DNA of 19,374 nucleotides from Candidatus Levyibacteriota bacterium. GTDB lineage: Bacteria; Patescibacteriota; Microgenomatia; Levybacterales; UBA12049. Position numbers and translations under genes: made by a program. Under the pieces are notes generated by a model that saw only the letters and a list, made by a program, of their open reading frames with translations, ran no database searches and was not told the origin of the DNA. Location: NCBI GenBank assembly GCA_903872785.1, contig CAIQLZ010000031.1, forward strand, positions 1 to 19,374, in the 5' to 3' direction. Shown piece after piece: positions 1 through 6,407 of the stretch. Each line of letters starts with the position of its first letter. Positions within the stretch are counted from its first letter, which is position 1.

Positions 1-1
1 G

Positions 2-355
2 GCTTACAAGGAAGCTGTTTTAGAAAGTAAATATAGGGAAGCAAAGCTCTTGCAGAAAAAAATTGAGAAAAATACAAAAATAATTTCATATAAAGAAAAA
101 AATGTTCTTATCGTTGATGATGGAGTTGCAATAGGTAATACTGTAATTTGTTCCAGCCTGTATCTTAGAAAACAAAAGGCAAAAGGAATAATTTTAGCAA
201 TTCCGGTAATATCTAAAGATATAGTTAACAATATTAAAAAATATTTTGATAAAGTTATTTATTTAAAAATTGTCAATGACCTTGCGTCCGTAAGCCAATT
301 TTATAAATATTTTCCGCAAATAACTGACGAAAAAGTTTTAAATTGTTTGGTATAA
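2..355 (+). CDS. Phosphoribosyltransferase-domain protein, 3' part
   Basis: The reading frame is open from the window edge, so the N-terminus is missing. The signature is VLIVDDGVAIGNT, which matches the PRPP-binding loop of type I phosphoribosyltransferases (hydrophobic strand, two acidic residues, glycine-rich loop). The downstream pattern, with a second strand ending in AIPV and a tail Q-x-Y-K-Y-F-P-Q-I-T-D-E-K-V, resembles the stand-alone predicted phosphoribosyltransferases of the COG1926 type, whose substrate is generally unknown. The usual threonine of the loop (ATG-A/T) is isoleucine here (AIGN), which may affect phosphate binding. The gene ends 12 bp before pth on the same strand. 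The family assignment is fairly secure; the substrate cannot be inferred. Confidence 0.75.
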   Translation, partial: AYKEAVLESKYREAKLLQKKIEKNTKIISYKEKNVLIVDDGVAIGNTVICSSLYLRKQKAKGIILAIPVISKDIVNNIKKYFDKVIYLKIVNDLASVSQFYKYFPQITDEKVLNCLV

Positions 356-356
356 T
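351..356 (+). promoter_or_regulatory. Candidate -10 box for pth
   Basis: A perfect TATAAT overlaps the stop codon of the phosphoribosyltransferase gene and lies 11 nt before the pth ATG. I see no good -35 at 16-18 nt upstream. No Shine-Dalgarno precedes pth. If active, it would give a transcript with a leader of only a few nucleotides. Confidence 0.35.
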
Positions 357-367
357 AAAAATATATA

Positions 368-976
368 ATGAAATTAATTGTTGGCCTTGGTAATCCGGGA
401 GAAAAATATGAAAAGAACCGTCACAACTTAGGTTTTATGACGGTAGAACATTTTCTCAAAGATTTTTCGCAGGCTAGCTTTACGCTGTGGGAAAATTCCG
501 CAAAATTTAAAAGTGACATTGCACAAATAGAATGGCAGCCCAGACATGGAAATCCGGTAAAAGTGATCCTTGTTAAACCAAAAACTTACATGAATAATAG
601 TGGCATGGCCGTAAGCTTGCTATCTGATTTTTATAAAATTGCCACTTCTGATATTTGGATTATAAATGATGATATAGATTTGCCATTGGGTGATCTTAAA
701 ATAAGATTTGGGGGAGCTTCTGCTGGACATCACGGAGTGGAGTCCATAATGAACCATTTAGGCACTGATAAATTCTGGAAATTTCGAATGGGCATTGGAG
801 AGAAAAGAGAACTTAATGATTCACGAATGAAAAATGTTGACGATTTTGTTTTGGGAGATTTTACAAGTTCCGAACGCGGAAAATTAAAACACCTTATCAA
901 AAGAGGAGTAAAGGCGATAGAAGCTTCTTTGGAGGACGGTTTGGATGCCGCAATGAACAGGTTTAATACAAAATAG
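368..976 (+). CDS. pth: Peptidyl-tRNA hydrolase
   Basis: This enzyme cleaves the ester between peptide and tRNA on peptidyl-tRNAs that fall off the ribosome, which recycles tRNA. The 202-residue length is normal for bacterial Pth. The N-terminal GLGNPG (residues 6-11) and NRHN with catalytic His19 are intact. The TYMNNSG substrate loop is at 73-79, and the NDD acidic segment (E. coli Asp93 region) is at 100-102. The family motif G-H-N-G near E. coli Asn114 reads G-H-H-G at 120-123, so the conserved active-site Asn is His here. No Shine-Dalgarno is visible. The next gene starts 4 bp after the stop, so the two are probably cotranscribed. Assignment is secure. Confidence 0.95.
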   Translation: MKLIVGLGNPGEKYEKNRHNLGFMTVEHFLKDFSQASFTLWENSAKFKSDIAQIEWQPRHGNPVKVILVKPKTYMNNSGMAVSLLSDFYKIATSDIWIINDDIDLPLGDLKIRFGGASAGHHGVESIMNHLGTDKFWKFRMGIGEKRELNDSRMKNVDDFVLGDFTSSERGKLKHLIKRGVKAIEASLEDGLDAAMNRFNTK

Positions 977-980
977 AACT

Positions 981-1274
981 ATGCAGAAAATTGGGCAGAT
1001 TCTTAAAAACTTCCGTCCGGCCGAAGATAAATATATTTCCCGGGAATTCCAATCTTTTGGCATACACTTATCTGAAGAACTTGATGATTATAAGCACCGA
1101 GGACTTTATATAAAATTAGCCAAAACAATTCACCGGGCAATTCTTGAGAAAGCGCTTTCTTTTGTTTCAGACAGTCATGCCAAAAACAAGGGTGCGCTTT
1201 TTATGTGGAAATTAAAAGAGATCAGATCGCAAATGCTAAATGTTAAATCCAAATCTTCGAACCCAAAAACTTAA
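981..1274 (+). CDS. Small conserved-looking protein of unknown function
   Basis: I do not recognise a named family. The 97-residue product is charged and soluble, with no signal peptide or membrane segment. Its middle (LYIKLAKTIHRAILEKALSF) reads as an amphipathic helix, followed by a KGALFMWKLKEI segment that looks constrained. The last 13 residues, rich in Ser, Lys and Asn, are encoded by an AT-rich stretch resembling the intergenic repeats of this window, so the C-terminus may be repeat-derived and not part of the fold. It begins 4 bp after pth and ends 12 bp before the acylphosphatase gene on the same strand, which supports it being a real gene within the pth operon. A role connected to translation is possible but only from context. 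Confidence 0.6.
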   Translation: MQKIGQILKNFRPAEDKYISREFQSFGIHLSEELDDYKHRGLYIKLAKTIHRAILEKALSFVSDSHAKNKGALFMWKLKEIRSQMLNVKSKSSNPKT

Positions 1275-1286
1275 TAAACTTAGAAT

Positions 1287-1556
1287 ATGATTTGTCACGT
1301 TTTTATTTCTGGTTTTGTTCAGGGTGTAGGTTTTAGGCAGTTTATTAAATGGTCAGCAAGGAAGATTGGGCTAGTAGGATGGGTAAAAAACCTTTCGGAT
1401 AATCGGGTAGAAGCTATTTTTTCCGGTTCACAGGATCAGGTTGAAAAAATGATTTCCATCTGCAGAAAAGGACCATTTTTATCAGAGGTAAAAGATGTAC
1501 AGGTAAACTTTGAAGATAAAGAAATAGCTTGCAATGGCTTTGACATTATTTCATAG
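1287..1556 (+). CDS. acyP: Acylphosphatase
   Basis: This small cytoplasmic enzyme hydrolyses carboxyl-phosphate bonds such as those in acetyl- or carbamoyl-phosphate. The 89-residue length is typical of the family. The signature G-F-V-Q-G-V-G-F-R places the phosphate-binding loop at 9-17 with catalytic Arg17. The second signature, G-W-V-K-N-L-S-D at 31-38, supplies catalytic Asn35. The gene follows the small unknown gene by 12 bp and is probably the last member of the pth operon, since a promoter for the next gene lies over its 3' end. No Shine-Dalgarno is apparent. Assignment is secure. Confidence 0.95.
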   Translation: MICHVFISGFVQGVGFRQFIKWSARKIGLVGWVKNLSDNRVEAIFSGSQDQVEKMISICRKGPFLSEVKDVQVNFEDKEIACNGFDIIS

Positions 1557-1569
1557 GCTCTGTTATACT
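1540..1569 (+). promoter_or_regulatory. Promoter of the ZIP transporter gene
   Basis: The -35 is TTGACA (1540-1545), the spacer is 18 nt, and the -10 is TATACT (1564-1569). It overlaps the end of the acylphosphatase gene. The -10 ends 10 nt before the ATG, so the leader would be at most about 3-4 nt and there is no room for a Shine-Dalgarno. Confidence 0.65.
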
Positions 1570-1579
1570 CTATTCCAAT

Positions 1580-2329
1580 ATGCTTTTAAATATATTGCTT
1601 TTTACTTTTTTAGCTTCAATTGTCTCACTGTTTTTAGTTGCCGTACTACTTTTACATAAAACCCTTATTCACAAGACATCTTTCCTGTTTGTCTCTTTTG
1701 CGGCGGGTGCACTTTTGGCAACCGGATTTTTAGATACCCTGAAAGAAGCCGTAAAAATTGCCGGAGATGGCGTATTTTTGTGGGTAACTATTTCTATTGC
1801 AATGTTTTTTTTAATAGAGAGATTATTTATAGTTATTCATCACCACGATGAAAATGATCTTTTGCTTGATGATCAAGAATTAAAGATCTCAACTGCATTT
1901 TTAATGTTCGGTGACGGATTACACAATTTTATTGATGGGATGTCAATTGCTGCTGGATTTTTAGTAAATTTTCAATTAGGTTTTGTTACCAGTATGGCGG
2001 TATTCGTTCATGAAATTCCCCATGAATTAGGAGACTTTGGTATTTTAATTCACAAAGGATGGAGTAAGGCAGGGGTTTTGTGGCTTAATTCTGCGACCGG
2101 ATTGACGAGCATTTTAGGGGCAGTTCTAGCGTTTTATTTGGGTGAATATTTTAAAAATATTGTTCCAGTTTTACTTTCAATCACAACTGCTAATTTTATT
2201 TATCTCTCTGCAACTAATCTTTTACCGGAAATTCATCACAAAGCGAAGAAAAGTTTTGCCGTCAAATACACCGCTTCATTTTTTATGGGCATATTTTTAA
2301 TAGCGCTTCTAATAAAAATCTTGGGGTAG
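1580..2329 (+). CDS. ZIP family divalent metal transporter
   Basis: This membrane protein probably imports zinc, iron or manganese into the cytoplasm. The 249 residues form about eight hydrophobic segments, typical of ZIP. The metal site is clear: HNFID in the fourth segment (His115, Asn116, Asp119) and HEIPHELGD in the fifth (His144, Glu145, His148, Glu149, Asp152). The loop between segments 3 and 4 carries a His/Asp/Glu-rich stretch at 87-93 (HHHDEND), a common metal-sensing or collecting loop in this family. The ATG is chosen because the promoter -10 ends 10 nt upstream. The gene converges on the DsbA-like gene with 14 bp between the stop codons. The family is secure; the metal is not determined. 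Confidence 0.92.
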   Translation: MLLNILLFTFLASIVSLFLVAVLLLHKTLIHKTSFLFVSFAAGALLATGFLDTLKEAVKIAGDGVFLWVTISIAMFFLIERLFIVIHHHDENDLLLDDQELKISTAFLMFGDGLHNFIDGMSIAAGFLVNFQLGFVTSMAVFVHEIPHELGDFGILIHKGWSKAGVLWLNSATGLTSILGAVLAFYLGEYFKNIVPVLLSITTANFIYLSATNLLPEIHHKAKKSFAVKYTASFFMGIFLIALLIKILG

Positions 2330-2346
2330 AATTAAAAAAGATTCTA
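2327..2346. terminator. Stop-to-stop palindrome between convergent genes
   Basis: TAGAAT (2327-2332) and ATTCTA (2341-2346) form a 6-bp inverted repeat with an 8-nt A-rich loop. Each arm contains the TAG stop of one of the two convergent genes. The stem is short, so it would be a weak bidirectional terminator at best. Confidence 0.3.
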
Positions 2347-3144
2347 TTTAACTGCGGATTGCATGTTTTTCCAATCGACAGCGCCTGGGAAGTTAGTTGT
2401 ATTAATGAAAAAATCCGGAGTTCCTCTGAAGCCTAAGGTTTGGGCGGTAGCCATATCTTCAGTTAATTTCTTGTCGTATTTTCCGCTGTCCAGACATTGC
2501 TTCATTTGATTATTATTAGCTGCGGAAGAAAGAAAATCCGCCAATTGCTGAGATTTTGTTTTATCATTTTTTATATCATTGTTCATCAGGTTATATCCTG
2601 CATTGCTCATGAGTAGGTCATGAACTTCCCAGAATTTTCCCTGATCATTGGCGCAATAAAAAGCTTTTGCTCCCATTTCGCCGGCGCCATGCCCCAAGGC
2701 ATAAATATAAACAAAAGCTGCTTTGCCTGAATCAACCAATTTTTTTATCTCGGGAACAGGCGCAATATAGGATCCACCATCGGATGGAAGAGTAAATTGT
2801 ATTCCAATTTGCTTGTTTAATTCGGGATTCATGCCGGAAGCGGCTTGACAATATGGACAACTTGGGTCTGAAATTTCAACAATAAGATTTTTGCTGTTTT
2901 TATCTCCAATCACCAGATTTTTACTATTAAAAAGCGCTCGGATCTGATTAATAGTAACTAAAGGTTGTGATGGTTGTTCAGGAGCGCCAGTTGGGTTCTG
3001 CGCTTTTTGAGTAGTAGCGACTGTTGATCCTTTTTCCAAGCTTGCAACTTTGTTGGTTAAGGCTCCTAAGAAAAAAGCGCTTATAATTAAAACTGCTACT
3101 AATATCCTATTCGTAGATTTAAGTTTTTCAATTTCAGAAACCAT
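2344..3144 (-). CDS. Membrane-anchored DsbA-like thiol oxidoreductase
   Basis: This is probably an extracytoplasmic disulfide-forming or isomerising protein. An N-terminal signal-anchor (about residues 14-31 from the chosen start) is followed by a Pro/Gln/Thr-rich linker and a DsbA-type thioredoxin fold with the CPYC active site (about residues 96-99) and a RGTP cis-proline loop near the C-terminus. The longer reading starts two codons upstream at 3150. I prefer the second ATG at 3144 because the -10 box TAAGAT directly abuts the first ATG, and transcription would begin about at the second, giving a leaderless mRNA. No DsbB or VKOR partner is visible. Thioredoxin and thioredoxin reductase genes lie 2 kb away. 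Confidence 0.88.
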   Translation of the reverse strand: MVSEIEKLKSTNRILVAVLIISAFFLGALTNKVASLEKGSTVATTQKAQNPTGAPEQPSQPLVTINQIRALFNSKNLVIGDKNSKNLIVEISDPSCPYCQAASGMNPELNKQIGIQFTLPSDGGSYIAPVPEIKKLVDSGKAAFVYIYALGHGAGEMGAKAFYCANDQGKFWEVHDLLMSNAGYNLMNNDIKNDKTKSQQLADFLSSAANNNQMKQCLDSGKYDKKLTEDMATAQTLGFRGTPDFFINTTNFPGAVDWKNMQSAVK

Positions 3145-3150
3145 TAACAT

Positions 3151-3180
3151 ATCTTACAGATTTTTTTAAACATTTGTCAA
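3151..3180 (-). promoter_or_regulatory. Promoter of the DsbA-like gene
   Basis: On the minus strand the -35 is TTGACA (3180-3175), the spacer is 18 nt, and the -10 is TAAGAT (3156-3151). The -10 touches the first possible ATG and lies 6 nt before the second, which decides the start and implies a leaderless transcript. Confidence 0.65.
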
Positions 3181-3201
3181 TACCCGAAATAGTCCGGAAT
3201 C

Positions 3202-3230
3202 TTTACATTGTCTCTCAAACGCTATAGAAT
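3202..3230 (+). promoter_or_regulatory. Promoter of the 530-residue membrane protein gene
   Basis: TTTACA (3202-3207), a 17-nt spacer and TAGAAT (3225-3230) form a good sigma70-like promoter. The predicted transcription start is near 3236-3238, so the leader is about 53 nt. It begins at the left arm of an inverted repeat whose right arm contains the start codon. Confidence 0.55.
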
Positions 3231-3234
3231 AAAT

Positions 3235-3296
3235 CCAGCATCTTTTTGAGAAAGGATTAATTCATATAGGCTACTTTAGTTTTAGAAAGATGCTGG
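3235..3296 (+). promoter_or_regulatory. Leader hairpin that can mask the start codon
   Basis: CCAGCATCTTT (3235-3245) and AAAGATGCTGG (3286-3296) are a perfect 11-bp inverted repeat with a 40-nt loop. The ATG of the downstream gene (3290-3292) sits inside the right arm, and the left arm begins at about the predicted transcription start. Folding of the mRNA 5' end onto the start codon would block initiation. This suggests translational control by temperature, a protein or a ligand; the trigger is unknown. Confidence 0.5.
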
Positions 3297-4882
3297 AAAA
3301 AATCAATATGGAGTCAGCGAACTTATCAAGGCTTTCCAATCTGCTTATTGCTTCTTTTGAGAGAGAAGAAATTAAAAATCAGACCAAAACCGGAATAAAT
3401 GTTAATCGCTTTGTTTCGGAAATTGCCACCTGGTATGAAAAATTCCGAAATGCCATGGATTATCGGGATGAAGAAGTGGTAAGAAGGGCTGCAATTGAAA
3501 GAATTCTTAAAAGAAGATTACTTTTTGGAGGTAACGGCGAAAAAATAGCCTCTCCTTTAATGAGGGAATTGTTATGGGCTCGTTATTTTCCTGAAGCAAG
3601 CATTTCAGATGATGAAATAGGAAAAGTCGGCAAGATTATTGATTTGTATTTAGAATTCAGAGAGCAGCTTTTGGTGCGCAAGCCCGATGTGAGAATAAAA
3701 ATAGATTCACTTATTTACCAACTTCTTTCATCTCATTTGGAAATAATGCTGAATAAAAATAAGGATGTGGAATTGATTTCAAATTATATTTTTCATCTTT
3801 TAAGAGAGAGTATCTTAATTAAAGATGATTCCGAAGAGACCCGCGACATACAGGTATTTATTGCCGTCAGAAAGGCTTTTGCTAAGGATGATATTGCGTT
3901 TTTAAGATTTCATTTGTTCGAACAATATTTTGGTAAAGTAACAGAAGGAAATATTCATGCGGTTGCTCACGATTTTACAAAGGGATACAATGAACTTGAA
4001 CGGCAAATTTCCTATCCGCTTAGAAACAGAATAAGCTCTTATGTTAAAAGACAACTCCCTCCGTTTCTGATTTTTGCCGAAGTTTTGCGTAAGGAAAGGG
4101 GAAACATTCGGGCGCTTGTCAGCAATACAACGGAATTTCAAAACAGTATTTTTGCTGCTGCACAGGCCCGTTACAAAACTATTTCATCCAAAGTCAGAAC
4201 AGCGATTGTCCGGTCGGTAATTTTTATTTTGCTTTCAAAATTTCTATTTGCATTTTCCATAGAGGCAACCTATGACAACATTGTCTTGGGTCATATAGCA
4301 TGGAACTCTTTAGTTGTAAACATTATTGCTCCGCCTCTTTTGATGGTTATAGCCAGTCTTTTCATCCGTACTCCGGATAATAATAATACAAAGAGAATTT
4401 ATGATAAAGTCATGGGTATATTATTTGTTGATAAGCCGGAATTAGATAGGCCTTTAATTTTAAACCTTAAGCCAGACAAGAGAAATCCAATATTAAATTT
4501 TATTTTTACAATTCTTTGGTTAGGGGCGTTTATTCTGAGTTTCGGTTTAATCATCTACGCTTTGCAAAAGCTTAAATTCAGTCCTGCTTCTCAGGGAGTT
4601 TTCATTTTCTTTATGGCAATCATTTCATTTTTAACCTACAGAATTAGCCAAACCGCTAATAGTTACACAATTCAAGTCCGTCAAAGCTTTTTGTCGCCTG
4701 TTTTGGATTTTTTCTTCATGCCTATTATCAATGTGGGTCGGCGTTTTACCGAAGGACTGTCTCAAATAAATATTTTTATTTATGTTTTTGATTATTTAAT
4801 TGAAACTCCGTTTAAGGAAATTTTCGGATTTTTGGAAAAATGGTTTTTCTTCCTCCAGACGAAAAGGGAAGAAATGGGATAA
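3290..4882 (+). CDS. Unassigned multi-pass membrane protein with large N-terminal soluble part
   Basis: I do not recognise a characterised family. The 530-residue protein has no signal peptide. Residues 1-300 are mostly charged and helical, including basic runs such as RRAAIERILKRR at 65-76. Hydrophobic segments follow at about 306-324, 339-358, 401-424 and 435-450, with shorter amphipathic hydrophobic stretches at 468-482 and 490-503 near the end. A loop at 360-400 is rich in Asp, Asn, Lys and Pro. No catalytic motif, nucleotide-binding loop or metal site is obvious. It has its own promoter and a leader hairpin overlapping the ATG, and is followed by thioredoxin. The reading frame is long, uninterrupted and has codon use like its neighbours, so the gene is real. 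Confidence 0.8.
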   Translation: MLEKINMESANLSRLSNLLIASFEREEIKNQTKTGINVNRFVSEIATWYEKFRNAMDYRDEEVVRRAAIERILKRRLLFGGNGEKIASPLMRELLWARYFPEASISDDEIGKVGKIIDLYLEFREQLLVRKPDVRIKIDSLIYQLLSSHLEIMLNKNKDVELISNYIFHLLRESILIKDDSEETRDIQVFIAVRKAFAKDDIAFLRFHLFEQYFGKVTEGNIHAVAHDFTKGYNELERQISYPLRNRISSYVKRQLPPFLIFAEVLRKERGNIRALVSNTTEFQNSIFAAAQARYKTISSKVRTAIVRSVIFILLSKFLFAFSIEATYDNIVLGHIAWNSLVVNIIAPPLLMVIASLFIRTPDNNNTKRIYDKVMGILFVDKPELDRPLILNLKPDKRNPILNFIFTILWLGAFILSFGLIIYALQKLKFSPASQGVFIFFMAIISFLTYRISQTANSYTIQVRQSFLSPVLDFFFMPIINVGRRFTEGLSQINIFIYVFDYLIETPFKEIFGFLEKWFFFLQTKREEMG

Positions 4883-4888
4883 GAAGAT

Positions 4889-4920
4889 AAAAAATCAAAT
4901 CAAAAATTCAAAATTACCAT
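4889..4920. repeat. AT-rich dispersed repeat fragment
   Basis: The stretch between the membrane protein stop and the trxA promoter is a run of CAAAT/TCAAAA units. The 14-nt block AAATTCAAAATTAC (4904-4917) occurs again, identically, inside radA at 12834-12847. Related sequence fills 12541-12660. Confidence 0.5.
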
Positions 4921-4931
4921 AAGTTTCCCCA

Positions 4932-4960
4932 TTGCATAATTAAAAAACGTCTGGTATTCT
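4932..4960 (+). promoter_or_regulatory. trxA promoter
   Basis: TTGCAT (4932-4937), a 17-nt spacer and TATTCT (4955-4960). The -10 ends 11 nt before the ATG, leaving a leader of about 4-5 nt and no Shine-Dalgarno. Confidence 0.55.
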
Positions 4961-4971
4961 AATTAAGTTTT

Positions 4972-5298
4972 ATGGCGGATTTAAATTTCACAGATAATGA
5001 TTTTAAAACACAAGTTCTCGAAAGTTCAGAGCCTGTCGTTGTTGATTTTTGGGCTCCTTGGTGTGGTCCCTGCAGGACAGTTTCTCCGGTCATTGATGAA
5101 TTAGCGAAAGAATTTGCAGGAAAAGTTAAAATCGGAAAGCTTAATGTTGATGAAAATTCCCAAACCGCTAGTCAATATAATGTGATGAGCATTCCAAGTG
5201 TTGTATTTTTTAAAAATGGGCAACCTATAAGAACAATGGTTGGAATACAAAGTAAGGAAAATTATAAACAGGAAGTAGAACAAATACTTGCTCAATAA
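4972..5298 (+). CDS. trxA: Thioredoxin
   Basis: This is a cytoplasmic dithiol reductase for protein disulfides, normally recharged by thioredoxin reductase. At 108 residues it is a standard single-domain thioredoxin. The active site W-C-G-P-C is at 30-34 and the buried aspartate is Asp25 in VDFWAPW. The cis-proline is Pro75 in M-S-I-P-S-V, and the FFKNGQ turn follows. The ATG is supported by the promoter just upstream. The gene is followed by a candidate thioredoxin reductase 132 bp away, with a separate promoter, so the pair is adjacent but probably two transcription units. Assignment is secure. Confidence 0.97.
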   Translation: MADLNFTDNDFKTQVLESSEPVVVDFWAPWCGPCRTVSPVIDELAKEFAGKVKIGKLNVDENSQTASQYNVMSIPSVVFFKNGQPIRTMVGIQSKENYKQEVEQILAQ

Positions 5299-5390
5299 CC
5301 CAATCCTGCCAATTTCAAATACTACCAATCAATAAATAAATGCAAAATGAATAATGTAAAATTCCGCATTGGCTTTTCAAGATTGATTGG
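5299..5390. repeat. Hairpin-forming trxA-trxB intergenic element
   Basis: CCAATCAA (5325-5332) and TTGATTGG (5383-5390) form a perfect 8-bp inverted repeat. GCCAAT (5309-5314) and ATTGGC (5368-5373) can form an alternative pairing. The element lies between the trxA stop and the trxB promoter. It may act as a weak terminator or be a dispersed palindromic repeat. There is no clear U-run. Confidence 0.4.
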
Positions 5391-5396
5391 GGCTAT

Positions 5397-5424
5397 TTGT
5401 TTATTGGATTATTGACAGTATTAT
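5397..5424 (+). promoter_or_regulatory. trxB promoter
   Basis: TTGTTT (5397-5402), a 16-nt spacer and TATTAT (5419-5424). The -10 ends 6 nt before the ATG, so transcription would start at the A of the start codon. The -35 is weak. A TTGACA at 5413-5418 is too close to the ATG to act as a -35. Confidence 0.5.
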
Positions 5425-5430
5425 ATAAAT

Positions 5431-6348
5431 ATGATTTACGATGTTATCATTATCGGTTCCGGACCGGCAGGATTAACTGCTGCTATTTATACCACTCGGG
5501 ACAAACTTAAAACTTTGGTTATAGCCGGAACAAAATGGGGCGGACAGCTTCAATTGACAACCTTAATTGAAAATTTTCCGGGATTTCCTAAAGGAATTCA
5601 GGGACCTGATTTAATGTTTAACATGCGTAGGCAAGCGGAAAATTTTGGCGCAGAAATTATTGATACTGATTTTATTTCAGGCGATTTCGTAAAATCCCCC
5701 TTTAAAATTATTGCCGGCGATAAAGAATATGTCGGCCGTTCAATAATTATTGCAACAGGAACCGATACTCAATGGTTGGGAGTTCCCGGGGAAAAAGAAA
5801 AAATTGGGCATGGAGTTTCGGCTTGTGCCCCTTGTGATGCTCCGTTTTTCAAAAATAAAAAAGTAATTGTTGTTGGAGGAGGAAATGCAGCTATGGAAGA
5901 AGCACTGATTCTTACGGATTTTGTTAAACAAGTGACGATTGTTTACAGAAAAGAAGCTCTTACCCGCGTAAGTCAGCTGATGCAGGAAAAAGTTGAGAAC
6001 AACCCAAAAATAAAAGTATTTTACAGTTCGGAAATTATTGAAGTTCTGGGTAAAAACAAAGTGGAAAAGGTAAAATTAAGAGATGTAAAAACCCAGAAGA
6101 TTTCAGAAATGCCAATTGACGGAATATTTGTAGCAATTCGCCGCGTACCAAACTCTGAGAGATTTAAAGGGATTGAAAAAGATGAACAAGGATACATTAA
6201 GGTCCACGAATTTGTCAAAACGAATATTCAAGGAATCTTTGTGGCCGGAGACGTACACAATAAAAATTATCAGCAGGCAATTACCGCAGCTGGATTTGGT
6301 GCAATGGCTGGCTTGGAGGTAAAACGCTGGCTGGGGGGGAGACTCTAA
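5431..6348 (+). CDS. trxB: Thioredoxin reductase-like flavoprotein
   Basis: This FAD enzyme is expected to reduce the thioredoxin encoded just upstream. The 305 residues follow the low-molecular-weight TrxR plan: an FAD-binding GSGPAGL at 9-15, the redox CAPC at 132-135, a second nucleotide-binding GGGNAAMEEA at 149-158, and a C-terminal GDV FAD motif near 273. Several usual residues differ. The NADPH 2'-phosphate motif HRRxxxR reads YRKEALTR at 172-179. The hinge A-I-G-H-x-P-N reads A-I-R-R-V-P-N. The RQ of the C-terminal flavin region reads QQ. It may therefore use NADH, ferredoxin or another donor, as some divergent TrxR relatives do. The redox cysteines argue that thiol reduction is retained. 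Confidence 0.88.
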   Translation: MIYDVIIIGSGPAGLTAAIYTTRDKLKTLVIAGTKWGGQLQLTTLIENFPGFPKGIQGPDLMFNMRRQAENFGAEIIDTDFISGDFVKSPFKIIAGDKEYVGRSIIIATGTDTQWLGVPGEKEKIGHGVSACAPCDAPFFKNKKVIVVGGGNAAMEEALILTDFVKQVTIVYRKEALTRVSQLMQEKVENNPKIKVFYSSEIIEVLGKNKVEKVKLRDVKTQKISEMPIDGIFVAIRRVPNSERFKGIEKDEQGYIKVHEFVKTNIQGIFVAGDVHNKNYQQAITAAGFGAMAGLEVKRWLGGRL

Positions 6349-6366
6349 AATAAAACCTTTGCATTC

Positions 6367-6407
6367 TTGACAACTCCACCCGTACAATCCATACTAAATT
6401 GTATGGA
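6367..6407 (+). promoter_or_regulatory. Promoter and palindrome of the pilin-Kelch gene
   Basis: TTGACA (6367-6372), a 17-nt spacer and CATACT (6390-6395) lie 7 nt before the ATG at 6403. The palindrome TCCATAC (6388-6394) / GTATGGA (6401-6407) covers both the -10 and the start codon. It could be an operator or a 5' hairpin. Confidence 0.45.

Noticed and set aside
6367..6402. TTG start at 6367 for the pilin-like gene
   Set aside because: It is the first codon of the TTGACA -35 hexamer. The ATG at 6403, 7 nt after the -10, is the better start.
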